A stretch of DNA of 64,000 nucleotides from Candidatus Gastranaerophilales bacterium (GCA_944323595.1 CALUTF010000004.1:31509-95508); one strand, 5' to 3'; shown: positions 55,501-62,933, numbered from the stretch's first letter. The notes: generated by a model from the letters alone, not told the origin. A program made the numbers and translations.

Positions 55501-58229
55501 ATGCCGCAACGTTAAAAGGTTACGGAGATTATTCATCTCAATTTGCAGAATACGCAAGAGCTATTTTAAAAAGACTAGACTTTATGACTGAATACGACAA
55601 AGCTAGAATATTTGACAAACTAAAAGAATACAACTCATTCCGTGATATAGAAAGAAATCTTGATACAGTTATGGATTTCGCTGAAACACTTGCAGACGTT
55701 TCAATGAGAAAACAACTTGCCGCAGATATTGATAGAGAAGTTAGACAAACAATTCATGAATGGCAGAACGGCATTAAGAAAACAAAATATACTTATCCGG
55801 CAAATAAGTTATTTACTCGTTTAAGAGAATTGAATCGTATGAAAATTGATACATTACAGGATATGTATGATCAAATTGTTAATGAAGAAGCGAATATAAC
55901 TTATGAAGCAGATACAGTAAATGATAATGACTATTATAAAGTCATAGAAGAAATGTTTATAAAATACCGTATAAATGGTAGCTTGTATAATACAACAGAA
56001 TTTTTAAAAGATCTGCTTGATAAAATTCAAAACGCAAAATTCACTGCTAAACTTGCAAGAGATGAAATTGATTTTGAGCGGAGAATGCAAAATATCAATT
56101 TAATAGATGAGTGTGCAAGAGCTGTTGATACGCATAAAGGTAAGGTATCTAAACTTGAACAAGCATATAGGCACGGTTTTAATTTGAACTCCGCTTTAGA
56201 AATGATGTTCAACAAGGAAATTAAAAATAAATTTACCCTTGATTATTTATATGCAATGAAAGATGCACAGGTTGGTGCTGATAGAAATGAAGTTCTTGAA
56301 AAAATAGCTAAGGTCTTTGGTTATACTGGTAGATTTAGAGATATTCAATTATTTAATAGATTTATTGATATGACCAAAAAGGAATTTAAAATAAAACAAA
56401 GATACACTCCTGATAAGGTTAATGGAACTTATAGAGTTACACATACAGATCCAGAAACCGGAAAAACTTTTACAGATAGAGTTGTCAATGTAAGAAAGGA
56501 TTCCTATGAATATAAAGAATGGGATGAAGAACCAATTGAGCTTTCAAGAATGGAATTATTATATTATTACATTCAATCTAAAAATAGTATTTCTTATAAA
56601 ATGCTTACAGATATGGGGGATGAAACAACTCCGCCGAAAGGTCAATTTGATAAATTTGAATTTGATCAGCTATTAAATGAACTAACAGAACAAGAAAAAA
56701 TGATGGGTGATATTTTGCAAATGGCTGCTGAAAAGTATTATCCACAACTAAATCAGTATCACATTAAAAAATATCATACAGATCTCGGCAAGGTCAACGC
56801 TTACTTCCCTCGTAAGTCGGAAACTCAAGATGTAAAAATGCTGGAAATGTTTAATCAGTATTCTCAGCTCAATACGAATCAGAGAATGCAAAAACAAAGA
56901 ACAGCTGGTCCAGGGGTAAGAATTGCCCCTGCCAATCCGGTTGCCGTTTTATTTGACCATATTGAAAAAGCTAACACGCTTATTATTATGGGTGAACAAT
57001 TAGACATAATGAACAGCGTTTTTAAAGATAGTGATCTACAGAAAAAAATAAAAACTGTCTGGGGTGATGATACCGCAAAAGAATTTATGCAACTTGTTAC
57101 TGCCAATTTGTACAGTGGACAACAAAGCACAATTTCAGAGGCGGAGTCATTTATCGGAAAGATAGAAAATAACGTCATCAAAGCACAAATATTTTTAAAA
57201 CCGCAAGTTGGTTTAAAACAGGTCATGTCATTTATGAACTATGGGGTAGGAGATGAATATGTGTCAGCTGGTGAATGGTGGAAGAAATTCGCACAGCAAA
57301 CCTTTACTCCAACGGAATGGAAAAACAATATAAATTACATGATGAATATTCCATACTTAAAAGATAGGTTTGGCAGAGGCGGATCAACTGATGCGTTAAA
57401 AAGACAGCTTGAGCAAAGAATGTTTGCAAAAATAAGCCTTTTTGATGAGATATTCTCAGCAAATGTTAGATATGGTGATATGGGGGCAATTATTTTAGGC
57501 GGTAAGCCATACATAGATTGCTTACTTGATAAAGGGTATTCAGAAGAACAGGCAATAAGGATATTTATAGAAAAAACGGTAAACGATCAGCAGTCAAGCA
57601 TTCCTTCAACATTGTCAAATATACAAAGAAATGCAGCCCATCAACCGCTTGCAAAAATGTTTTTTGCCTACCAAAATACACCATGGCAATATTTTAGAAC
57701 TGCCTCAAATGCAATTATAAGATTCAAACAAAACCCATCAAAAGAAACTGGCTTAAATATGATTAAATTAGTCGGTTGCTACATGTTTTTATTTCCATTT
57801 TTATTTAATCTTGCTTCTTCATTATCTCCTATCATTGCAGCTACAGGTGGCGGAGATGATGAATTAAAAGAAGATTTTTGGAAATCTATAATCGGCGGAG
57901 TTACTTTTGTACCAATTGCAGGAATGTTTATAAATACCATCTATTCTGGAATAAGAGGGGAAAGGGCTACAACAGGTAATTGGTTTGATACTGCAGCTGC
58001 AAAATTAGGGAATACAGCTCGTAAAATAAACAAAGGAGATATAACACCAAAAGATTTATTTAACGCTATTTCATTGTTTACAGAAGCTTCTACCGGAGTA
58101 CCAATGACATCTATAGGAACGGAGGTATCTGGTGCTGCAGATGTTCTAACCGGAAGTCCACTCAAGGGATTATTAAAATTATCCGGCTTTACAGATTATA
58201 GAGCTAAGAGAGTTACAGGGGAAAAATAA
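49536..58229 (+). CDS. Giant ejected polyvalent protein with two ADP-ribosyltransferase-like domains and a metallopeptidase motif
   Basis: 2,897 residues, uninterrupted. The N-terminal 750 residues are helical with hydrophobic patches (AVLAGAIALQGGTLSVASHV). The first ART-PolyVal-like domain is about 755-965: TDSRFFKKWFGDSKVVDETG, VVYHGSENSFDTFD (His781), ending PEQIKSVSNQGTFDTENP. At 975-1290 is a second conserved piece (LDNILESGSLVAPSMAITKR, GDILFVRNP). The second ART-like domain (about 1306-1590) has YHGTPHRFDEFSTEHIG (His1307), GWGLYFAEN and YVVFDDKAIKVLETYYQ. LLHEFAHVYL (HEFAH 1640-1644) is a zincin motif. The rest is helical, ending with FFAYQNTPWQYFRTASNAII and a membrane segment near 2750. 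It takes the place of T7 gp16, so ejection into the host is inferred. Confidence 0.8.
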   Translation: MSVDITQDEMNILNLNGISVEDVKSNIDYLRATGIDDSAIRQQYSETINELKPITKQSANDTGKIKEWKNKGGVTPFEYAQNRAIEFNGTYNNIDNNVNFNPVEQALRNSPRNEAVRKKIEENFRQKQERNKRVNEGTASFWDRAGAALDRMGNASYQAQVNAPADPIVKNIIESQNTTEKTGKINFTESLGNSFASGEWIPFIGGFIGGADDKKEREIQEKIRNSQPIRQDELNYLNYRLNKRQEENVRGYTWGGQIADGILPSMIRFSGEIATGQWVLKGLGLMPELASGATTGQTALYHLGNIAKGGAANTLLPTGWNDTYQTLQNRLLNNGMEFTDKGSYIFKEATEKPAISFLKSLGQTFVEFASEYSGGLLGMPVKGLSAATAKYIGTPISKYLASQPKLTKFVDKALPELAKRYEILNKLKPQGKTYEFLKDMTRFDGFLEELGEEVVADVLNLTLGTGDQERTLENYAKAVFKSPDEWAVLAGAIALQGGTLSVASHVLGNYMERNGASDDEILEVMNSLSEREKEKKISELATEGLIDVSSYANEDMQQRKELQNRYYTQLKNAGREDDEALQTANVFSEIVANSAKEWGISLDDAEKKFAINLQNMTDEQAYEQYKQDEATLLQGRVEYNNSKIIDDKIDQLFAEYDNLPEDFSDETELNNRVGEMQLLQDIKDGTLADIDKSRAEALISNYEQSEPLLAAALKAALNNSVNEATVQPKFQSIETAGAENNQTAVARKEWETKGTDSRFFKKWFGDSKVVDETGKPLVVYHGSENSFDTFDRERLGTKSFDIMSYLGFHFTPNKEMAERLFVKADTNVMPVYLKIENPYVTSESNIVKEALLFAQKNGKIPSNVKLNKILQMPYFSQQEKSIITVLSDDASKIYYGETPFIDYKDITNDYLNYLKEQGYDGIKYINEIEWADEKRYDYIVFNPEQIKSVSNQGTFDTENPNIYYQSINNEENNLLMTHAAKLDLLDNILESGSLVAPSMAITKRGEQQALKSFGDILFVRNPRKIDFQNDNIFDRDIYSPRMPKPSFELENGRIIDSYEYDSLKRMDDERFKKSFGTTKDKYLKIKRKVLNLGFTPSGNMKIKAYNANTLLEYMRNNKLVGGENFDYGLSSLLAKLSKKQASKEELKNTAQNELHLSSAELTEKYKNIQEQYNHFDEKLEPYYIGNNFVFSDIGDIFYAAVKNNRKKLGEYLNLKEMPKSLVKEMKELINEALSLPRSYFESKPIRKIDLSEFPYALAEAGLVSQEQKEQLALWGVKLIEYPKGDIQAGLDKISTPSLQVYFQSAYHGTPHRFDEFSTEHIGSGEGNQAHGWGLYFAENKDVSEEYREKLSVDKTTYDGKPIPYIADIKNDMLINAVLNTGKERALEILRSRKQNDTTKKQIEYIENLDVTKLKREKGGQLFEVDIPDNSELIDEQKSYLEQSEKVQKGIKKLVEDNGFEELIYTETKEDFLKKVETVAGKQGVKIAKEIIKAEISNVQEDIYKAWDKWNELEEKLNIDVKNFDINSIYRMLSAVNYTGRNLYNDLAKITGSPKKASELLNRYGIKGITYDGYSDGRCYVVFDDKAIKVLETYYQGEGDIRDNLKNVRGYTYQRYNFDGTMKDNLITLLNKKADKSTLLHEFAHVYLITLNNMARENERAREMLLNVNKWLRYDGIEYTVAQHEKFANGFVAYVRSGKAPTYGLKRAFENFKKWLNDLYSTLVNAEDFFLDPETEQVFEDLLGGSIHNAQKQEAEQLLYKAKRYAELRFDDEGLKTTINPNQLTERQRRYRDTAYDIIYYALQHSKEGREFIKSKKQLQMILGNKNTAYGKKNKGIKHQAERIYEFLSELDDEFSANDGFLPEWGEFFNDPGVSYNNAEAGADSELALEAYDVIVENRYLYDTENVDEFGILTEEEAQKNQYELEALLDAYKNADDKTIPMLAYYEWFDRLHPYIQEDIEKKWESETNEIDRYQSLSKFEQAKEDLKLYAATLKGYGDYSSQFAEYARAILKRLDFMTEYDKARIFDKLKEYNSFRDIERNLDTVMDFAETLADVSMRKQLAADIDREVRQTIHEWQNGIKKTKYTYPANKLFTRLRELNRMKIDTLQDMYDQIVNEEANITYEADTVNDNDYYKVIEEMFIKYRINGSLYNTTEFLKDLLDKIQNAKFTAKLARDEIDFERRMQNINLIDECARAVDTHKGKVSKLEQAYRHGFNLNSALEMMFNKEIKNKFTLDYLYAMKDAQVGADRNEVLEKIAKVFGYTGRFRDIQLFNRFIDMTKKEFKIKQRYTPDKVNGTYRVTHTDPETGKTFTDRVVNVRKDSYEYKEWDEEPIELSRMELLYYYIQSKNSISYKMLTDMGDETTPPKGQFDKFEFDQLLNELTEQEKMMGDILQMAAEKYYPQLNQYHIKKYHTDLGKVNAYFPRKSETQDVKMLEMFNQYSQLNTNQRMQKQRTAGPGVRIAPANPVAVLFDHIEKANTLIIMGEQLDIMNSVFKDSDLQKKIKTVWGDDTAKEFMQLVTANLYSGQQSTISEAESFIGKIENNVIKAQIFLKPQVGLKQVMSFMNYGVGDEYVSAGEWWKKFAQQTFTPTEWKNNINYMMNIPYLKDRFGRGGSTDALKRQLEQRMFAKISLFDEIFSANVRYGDMGAIILGGKPYIDCLLDKGYSEEQAIRIFIEKTVNDQQSSIPSTLSNIQRNAAHQPLAKMFFAYQNTPWQYFRTASNAIIRFKQNPSKETGLNMIKLVGCYMFLFPFLFNLASSLSPIIAATGGGDDELKEDFWKSIIGGVTFVPIAGMFINTIYSGIRGERATTGNWFDTAAAKLGNTARKINKGDITPKDLFNAISLFTEASTGVPMTSIGTEVSGAADVLTGSPLKGLLKLSGFTDYRAKRVTGEK

Positions 58230-58243
58230 ATAAGGAGAATTTT

Positions 58244-59920
58244 ATGACAGTATCGCAAATTGAGCCAGTAAAAAACCATTATGGCAATAACAGTGCAACA
58301 ACCTTTGATTTTGATTTTTATATTGAAACAGAGAATCAATTATTAGTTCAGCATACAGATATGAACGGTCTGCAAACAACTCTTACATTGGGCGTTGACT
58401 ACTCAATAAACGAGATAGGAAATGAAGAAGGTAGTTACATTACATTCCCATTACAGGGTTCAGAGTATGGAGTTCTTGCATGGAATCAAAGCACAGACGA
58501 AAAAGAATTATTAACCATTTCTTTAAATATACCATTTTCTCAAGATTTTGAATTTGACATTAGTGGCGAGTTAGATAAGAGCCAACTAGAACGAGCATTT
58601 GATTATGGAATGAGAATTGATCAAATTTTAAAAAGACGAATTGAACGTGCAGTTCTTGTTCCAGAAGGCTCTGCAACTACCCCTCAACAACTCATTGATA
58701 ATTTGAATGAAGCTCAAATAAATGCTCAAAATTTCGCTCAGATAGCTGCAGAAAAAGCCACAGCTGCAAACAATTCTGCAATAGCAGCAGGGGAAGAAGC
58801 GACTATTGCAACGCAGCAGGCGGCAATCGTTCAAGAAACTTACGATGACGCTATGACAGATATAGCCGAAGATAAACTTGACGCATTAAATGCAATATCA
58901 TCAGCTAAAACAAATGCAGAAAATGCCATAGCAACAGACAAAGCAGATTTTCAAACATTAGCACAAAATAAATCAACGGCATTACAAAACCAGTTCAACG
59001 GCTATTCAAGTACACTTGATGGACAGATAGACGCGGTTATAAAGAACTTTGACAGAATGTATGAAGGTGTTAATCTTGAAACGAAATTTGCAACGGAAAT
59101 AGCCGCAGCAGGTAACGTATATGCTTGGCTCAACAACAGAAAGAATGCAGGGAATTTTGAAGGCATACACGTTGGTGATTACTTCTCTGTAAGTTTGAGT
59201 GCCGGAACAGTGGCAGGCTATTCAATAGCAGCACAGACCTTTAAATGCCGCATAGTCGGGATTAACACATACAAATCTTGTGCAGATACGAATATAGGCA
59301 ATATGCTCTATGTAATATCTGATGAAGTAATAAATACCGCTATAAAGTGGAACCCGACAGACAATAACAACGGTACGGCTTCACAAAATAAACCTTGGCT
59401 TGCAAGTGCAGCTTATGCGGTATTGAACGGAGTGAACAACTATACAACGAATGCATACGGCAACGCAGCACACGGAGCAAACGCTTCTGCCAAAGGAATA
59501 CTACAATTATTACCTAGTACACTGCAAAGCGTCTTAAAACAGAAGAGAAACCTCTTAGATAACAGATATTCTTCAAGCGGTCTTTTAACAGGTTCAACAG
59601 GCTGGGATTGGGCTGATATGGGTAAACTTTGGTTGCCTAATGAAGTTGAAGTTTATGGCTGTGGTATTCGTAGCAACCTATCTCAAACGTCAGGTTTTTG
59701 GTTTCCTGAAGCAGGGCTGTCAATCCAATTTCCTTGGTTCGCAAATAATTGTGAGCACAGGGTTAAAAGGAACTCAAGCGGTGCTCGTTGCTCTTGGTGG
59801 CTTTCTGCTCCGGCTTCTTATAATACTGCTAACGTATGTAGTGTTTACAGCAGCGGTAATGCTATCAGTTCTAATGCTACTTATTCTAGTATTTTTCTGC
59901 CGCTCTGCTTCTGTATTTAA
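58244..59920 (+). CDS. Tail fibre / receptor-binding protein, DGR target
   Basis: 558 residues. The N-terminal 140 (YGNNSATTFDFDFYIETENQ, SLNIPFSQDFEFDISGELDK, LERAFDYGMRIDQI) resembles the T7-like tail-fibre anchor. About 150-275 is an Ala-rich coiled coil (AQNFAQIAAEKATAANNSAI). From 280 a DUF6273-like lectin-type domain ends with SWWLSAPASYNTANVCSVYS and IFLPLCFCI, which is the variable repeat. Nine residues there differ from the template-encoded ones. It should bind host receptors and is diversified by the adjacent reverse transcriptase. Confidence 0.85.
   Translation: MTVSQIEPVKNHYGNNSATTFDFDFYIETENQLLVQHTDMNGLQTTLTLGVDYSINEIGNEEGSYITFPLQGSEYGVLAWNQSTDEKELLTISLNIPFSQDFEFDISGELDKSQLERAFDYGMRIDQILKRRIERAVLVPEGSATTPQQLIDNLNEAQINAQNFAQIAAEKATAANNSAIAAGEEATIATQQAAIVQETYDDAMTDIAEDKLDALNAISSAKTNAENAIATDKADFQTLAQNKSTALQNQFNGYSSTLDGQIDAVIKNFDRMYEGVNLETKFATEIAAAGNVYAWLNNRKNAGNFEGIHVGDYFSVSLSAGTVAGYSIAAQTFKCRIVGINTYKSCADTNIGNMLYVISDEVINTAIKWNPTDNNNGTASQNKPWLASAAYAVLNGVNNYTTNAYGNAAHGANASAKGILQLLPSTLQSVLKQKRNLLDNRYSSSGLLTGSTGWDWADMGKLWLPNEVEVYGCGIRSNLSQTSGFWFPEAGLSIQFPWFANNCEHRVKRNSSGARCSWWLSAPASYNTANVCSVYSSGNAISSNATYSSIFLPLCFCI
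59791..59912 (+). repeat. DGR variable repeat (VR)
   Basis: 122 bp at the 3' end of the fibre gene, aligned without gaps to the template repeat 60519-60640. There are 11 differences, and each is at an A in the template (A to T, G or C), none at other bases. Nine sense codons are altered (residues 526, 529, 533, 535, 536, 537, 541, 543, 547). One more changes the template TGA into TGC. The 3' part from about 59882 is identical up to that last A and is the likely initiation site of mutagenic homing. Confidence 0.95.
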
Positions 59921-59937
59921 TCCTTTCCATCTTGTAT

Positions 59938-59958
59938 GCGGACACTTTATGTGTCCGC
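59938..59958. promoter_or_regulatory. Hairpin downstream of VR
   Basis: GCGGACAC and GTGTCCGC form a perfect 8-bp stem with loop TTTAT, 25 bases after the VR. In BPP-1 an 8-bp hairpin/cruciform at this place is needed for efficient retrohoming (known from that system). Its equivalent role here is inference. Confidence 0.65.
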
Positions 59959-59990
59959 TACCTCACCAATGTTTGTAGTACAATCCCCTT

Positions 59991-60006
59991 AGTGGCGTAA
60001 GCCACT
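59991..60006. promoter_or_regulatory. Second hairpin between fibre and Avd genes
   Basis: AGTGGC and GCCACT pair around a GTAA (GNRA-type) tetraloop. An A-run then a T-run follow. It could be a weak terminator or part of the DGR target structure. It lies 28 bases before the avd start. Confidence 0.45.
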
Positions 60007-60033
60007 CGAAAAAAAATTTTTTGAGGGTAGAGA

Positions 60034-60483
60034 ATGAGCAACGTTCACAGAAGATTTAGGAAAGAAACAGAGTTACAGTTTTTGGTTACAGCACAGGAAT
60101 TACAATTTGAATTAACAAAATTTGTAATGCGTGAGAAAAACATACCTAAGAAATGGCGGTTGATAATCGGGCAGCCATTGATAGCAAAAGTCGATGAGCT
60201 TCTTGACAATTTGAATTACGCAAACACAATTTTCCCTACAAACATATCTGAATATGAAATGCGTTCAAAATATCAAACACTTGCAGTATGTAATTGTTGG
60301 CAACTTCATAATAAGATAGTTAGAATGATTGAGTGTGTTCAATCGGTGAAAATTGAAAACTTAGAAAAAATTGCTGAATTGCTAACGAATGCAGAAGTTC
60401 TAATAAAGAAGTGGAAAAAGACTGATAAAGAACGGTTCAAAAAATTACTTGCAGACGGTGGAGATAAGCCGGAAAGTGAGTAA
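60034..60483 (+). CDS. avd: DGR accessory variability determinant (Avd-like)
   Basis: 149 residues, all helical: ETELQFLVTAQELQFELTKF, PKKWRLIIGQPLIAKVDELL, YEMRSKYQTLAVCNCWQLHN, IRMIECVQSVKIENL-like. This is the four-helix-bundle pattern of Avd, which forms a pentamer and binds the reverse transcriptase and template RNA. It lies between VR and TR as in most DGRs. The start follows GAGGG. Confidence 0.82.
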   Translation: MSNVHRRFRKETELQFLVTAQELQFELTKFVMREKNIPKKWRLIIGQPLIAKVDELLDNLNYANTIFPTNISEYEMRSKYQTLAVCNCWQLHNKIVRMIECVQSVKIENLEKIAELLTNAEVLIKKWKKTDKERFKKLLADGGDKPESE

Positions 60484-60518
60484 GAAAAAAGATAAGTCAT
60501 TTGTTGATTTTGGTTAGC

Positions 60519-60640
60519 CTCTTGGTGGCTTTCTGCTCCGGCTTCTAATAATACTACTAACGTATGTAATGTTAACAACAACGGTAATGCTAACAGTAAT
60601 AATGCTACTAATTCTAGTATTTTTCTGCCGCTCTGATTCT
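60519..60640 (+). repeat. DGR template repeat (TR)
   Basis: 122 bp between avd and the reverse transcriptase. It is rich in AAC/AAT codons in the reading frame of the VR (AAT AAT ACT ACT AAC ... AAC AAC AAC), giving Asn-rich template positions that yield many residues on mutation. Of about 32 adenines, 11 differ from the current VR; no G, C or T differs. It is transcribed in the same direction as avd and RT. Confidence 0.95.
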
Positions 60641-60869
60641 TTAATTGTCCGACCTAGTAAGATTTTTCTGAACGCAGTACATTTTTTAAAGAAGGAACAA
60701 ATGACTTTCGAGAGGAAACTCTCGTAAATAAGCACCTTGATATTTTTAGGCGGACGCCTTTTCGTTAAGTGCATAGCAGGCAACTTGTGTATTATAGTCT
60801 GTTTTATGCCTAAATAATTAAGCAGTTTAATGTTAATACACATTGTCCATTAACTGTACGAGGTGCATA
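60641..60869 (+). ncRNA. Structured segment between TR and RT, likely part of the DGR RNA
   Basis: No ORF is evident. CGAGAG/CTCTCG (60709-60724) form a hairpin with a GAAA tetraloop. AGGC/GCCT (60748-60759) form another followed by TTTT, and AGCACCTT pairs loosely with TTAAGTGC around it. DGR template RNAs extend from TR into RT and need such structure for cDNA priming; that is known for BPP-1 and inferred here. Confidence 0.5.
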
Positions 60870-62054
60870 ATGTCAAGACGTAAAGGCAGATACGAAAGAC
60901 GTAAACAAAAGAGAGAAGCCAAAAAGCAGCACTTAAAACAATATGATGATTTTAATAATGTTATCAGCCTAAAGTCTATGTATAAATCCGCAAAGAAAGC
61001 CGCTTGTGGTGTGTCGTGGAAAGCAAGCGTGCAAAGGTATATCTTAGCAATATTATTCAGAATAACTCATACAAGGCAAGATTTACTGAAAGAAAAAGAT
61101 ATACGGCAGGGCTTTATTGAATTTGATATAAACGAACGAGGAAAAGTCCGGCATATTAAAAGCGTGCATTTTAATGAGCGTGTAGTTCAGAAATCAATAT
61201 GCTTGAATGCAATGAACCCCATTTTATTAAACAGTGTTATTTACGATAATGCAGCAAGCCAAAAAGGCAAAGGAACACACTTTGCATTAAACAGAGTTAC
61301 AGACTACCTGCATTGGCATTATAGGCATTATGGAAACAAAGGATATGTTTTATCCATAGATTTTAAAAGTTACTTTGAGAGCATTCCTCACGACGTCTTG
61401 AAAGAGAATTTTAGAAGAAAGTTTAAAGACACAAAGATAATAAAACTTCTTGATGATTTTGTTGACGCATTCGGAGAACGGGGTTTAGGTTTAGGCTCTG
61501 AAACTTCACAGATAAATGCGGTAGTCCATACAGACAGAATAGACCATTATATTAAAGAGGTAGAACGGATTAAGGGCTTTCGGAAGTATATGGACGATAA
61601 TATAATAATTCACCCCGACAAAGGTTATTTGCAAGAATTGTTGTGGGAACTAAAAGATCTGTATGCAGAAGTTGGAGTTACTTTAAATCAGAAGAAAACA
61701 CACATCAGCGATTTAAAGCACGGTTTCACATTCTTGAAAACAAGATTTTTCTTAACCGATACAGGCAAGGTAATTAAGAAACCTTGCAGAGAACGGATAA
61801 CCGCAGCAAGGAGAAAGTTAAAGAAGCAGGCTAAACTCTATCAGCAAGGACTTATGACACTTGATGATGTGAAACAAAGTTATATAAGTACAAGAGGTTC
61901 TTTTGTGCATAAAAATGCACGCAGGACAATTCACAATTTAGATATGTTGTATAAGAAGTTATTTGAAAAGGAGTACAAAAATGACACAGGTAACACCGGA
62001 AACGAAGCAAAGCAAGATACAGGAGTTTGCAGATCTGTTACGGCAGAGGGATAA
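60870..62054 (+). CDS. DGR reverse transcriptase
   Basis: 394 residues from ATG 60870 (GAGGT upstream). The N-terminus is very basic (MSRRKGRYERRKQKREAKKQ). Motif A is VLSIDFKSYFESIP (Asp164). Motif 4 GLGLGSETSQ (205-214) has the SQ typical of DGR enzymes rather than group II introns. The catalytic centre is RKYMDDNIIIH (Asp242, Asp243). It reverse transcribes the TR RNA with errors at adenines. No intron maturase, integrase or endonuclease domain follows. Its 3' end overlaps the next gene by 74 bases. Confidence 0.95.
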   Translation: MSRRKGRYERRKQKREAKKQHLKQYDDFNNVISLKSMYKSAKKAACGVSWKASVQRYILAILFRITHTRQDLLKEKDIRQGFIEFDINERGKVRHIKSVHFNERVVQKSICLNAMNPILLNSVIYDNAASQKGKGTHFALNRVTDYLHWHYRHYGNKGYVLSIDFKSYFESIPHDVLKENFRRKFKDTKIIKLLDDFVDAFGERGLGLGSETSQINAVVHTDRIDHYIKEVERIKGFRKYMDDNIIIHPDKGYLQELLWELKDLYAEVGVTLNQKKTHISDLKHGFTFLKTRFFLTDTGKVIKKPCRERITAARRKLKKQAKLYQQGLMTLDDVKQSYISTRGSFVHKNARRTIHNLDMLYKKLFEKEYKNDTGNTGNEAKQDTGVCRSVTAEG

Positions 62055-62523
62055 CGCAGTACAGAAAAAAGGATTAGGGCTTGAATTAACAGAGTACGAA
62101 ACGGATTTAATAAATTCACCGTATCAAGACTGGTTGAGGATTAGCACAATGCTTGAAACGGCGGAAATTGACGACAGTATTTATGATGATTTTCTTGCTA
62201 ATCCAACACACTATAAAATTACAGATGGCGTAATTGTTTACAATTCTAACTGGGAAACCGAAGCACAAGCAGCAGAGCTTGAGCGTATCGGGAAATTACA
62301 TATCACAAAGCAGGATTTTTATACATATATTTGTGTACCTGCTAATATTTCTTATGACACGCTCAAAGCAAAGATTGCAGAATTAAATATGCAGCCGCAA
62401 TGGGAATTATGCAATCACGTTTATTATGGTGTTATTCAGCCATTCTTGACAGCGTTGCCGCTTGGAAAAACAGAACAAGAAATTATTGAAATATTTGAAG
62501 CTCACACTCCGGCTGATGAATAG
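61981..62523 (+). CDS. Hypothetical protein translated across the RT end
   Basis: 180 residues from ATG 61981, with AAAAGGAG eight bases upstream inside the RT gene. Helical N-terminus (IQEFADLLRQRDNAVQKKGL), then YNSNWETEAQAAELERIGKL and HITKQDFYTYICVPANISYD, ending with LPLGKTEQEIIEIFEAHTP. The overlap ties its translation to the RT. A tail-fibre chaperone or a DGR accessory is possible; no family is certain. Confidence 0.6.
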   Translation: MTQVTPETKQSKIQEFADLLRQRDNAVQKKGLGLELTEYETDLINSPYQDWLRISTMLETAEIDDSIYDDFLANPTHYKITDGVIVYNSNWETEAQAAELERIGKLHITKQDFYTYICVPANISYDTLKAKIAELNMQPQWELCNHVYYGVIQPFLTALPLGKTEQEIIEIFEAHTPADE

Positions 62524-62549
62524 CCTTTTAATTTTTTAGAGATGAGATT

Positions 62550-62915
62550 ATGAGAATAGAACCTACTGATGGGGTTACTTTTGGTTACAAAAGTCCTCTA
62601 AAAACCTTGTATAAAAAAGGTAAATTAAATATAGACAAGGGGTTTTATGGTGGAAGGTTGACGAAAGAAAACGTTACCCTTGAACACTTAGTGCCTTATT
62701 CAAAGGGTGGAAAAACCACCCTTGATAATCTTGTTCTCGCAACAAAAGAAAATAATATGAAACGCTCTAATCTGCCGATTAAGGACTTTATAAATCCTTC
62801 ACAGGTAAGAGAATACCTAAAACAATTTTTAGGCATCTCAACGGACGATTTTAGCGGAGATAAATACATTAAAAAAATTGTTATGACATTGAAAAAAATG
62901 GGGGTATGTCTATAA
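62550..62915 (+). CDS. HNH endonuclease
   Basis: 121 residues. VTLEHLVPYSKGGKTTLDNL with VLATKENNMKRSN has the H-x-V/P, N and K/R residues of a compact HNH nuclease with a typical EHLVPYSKGG centre. The C-terminal helices (VREYLKQFLGISTDDFSG) are plain. Free-standing HNH genes near tail or DGR genes may be homing nucleases or packaging aids. The gene is intact. Confidence 0.85.
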   Translation: MRIEPTDGVTFGYKSPLKTLYKKGKLNIDKGFYGGRLTKENVTLEHLVPYSKGGKTTLDNLVLATKENNMKRSNLPIKDFINPSQVREYLKQFLGISTDDFSGDKYIKKIVMTLKKMGVCL

Positions 62916-62933
62916 CTGGAAAGGCGGACTGAT

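Noticed and set aside
59991..60016. Rho-independent terminator after the fibre gene
   Set aside because: The stem is followed first by an A-run, and the T-run comes later, so termination of the rightward transcript is doubtful; listed as a hairpin only.
60843..62054. Group II intron maturase or retron RT
   Set aside because: The SQ motif, YMDD, lack of maturase and endonuclease domains, and an adjacent TR/VR pair with adenine-only changes identify a DGR instead.
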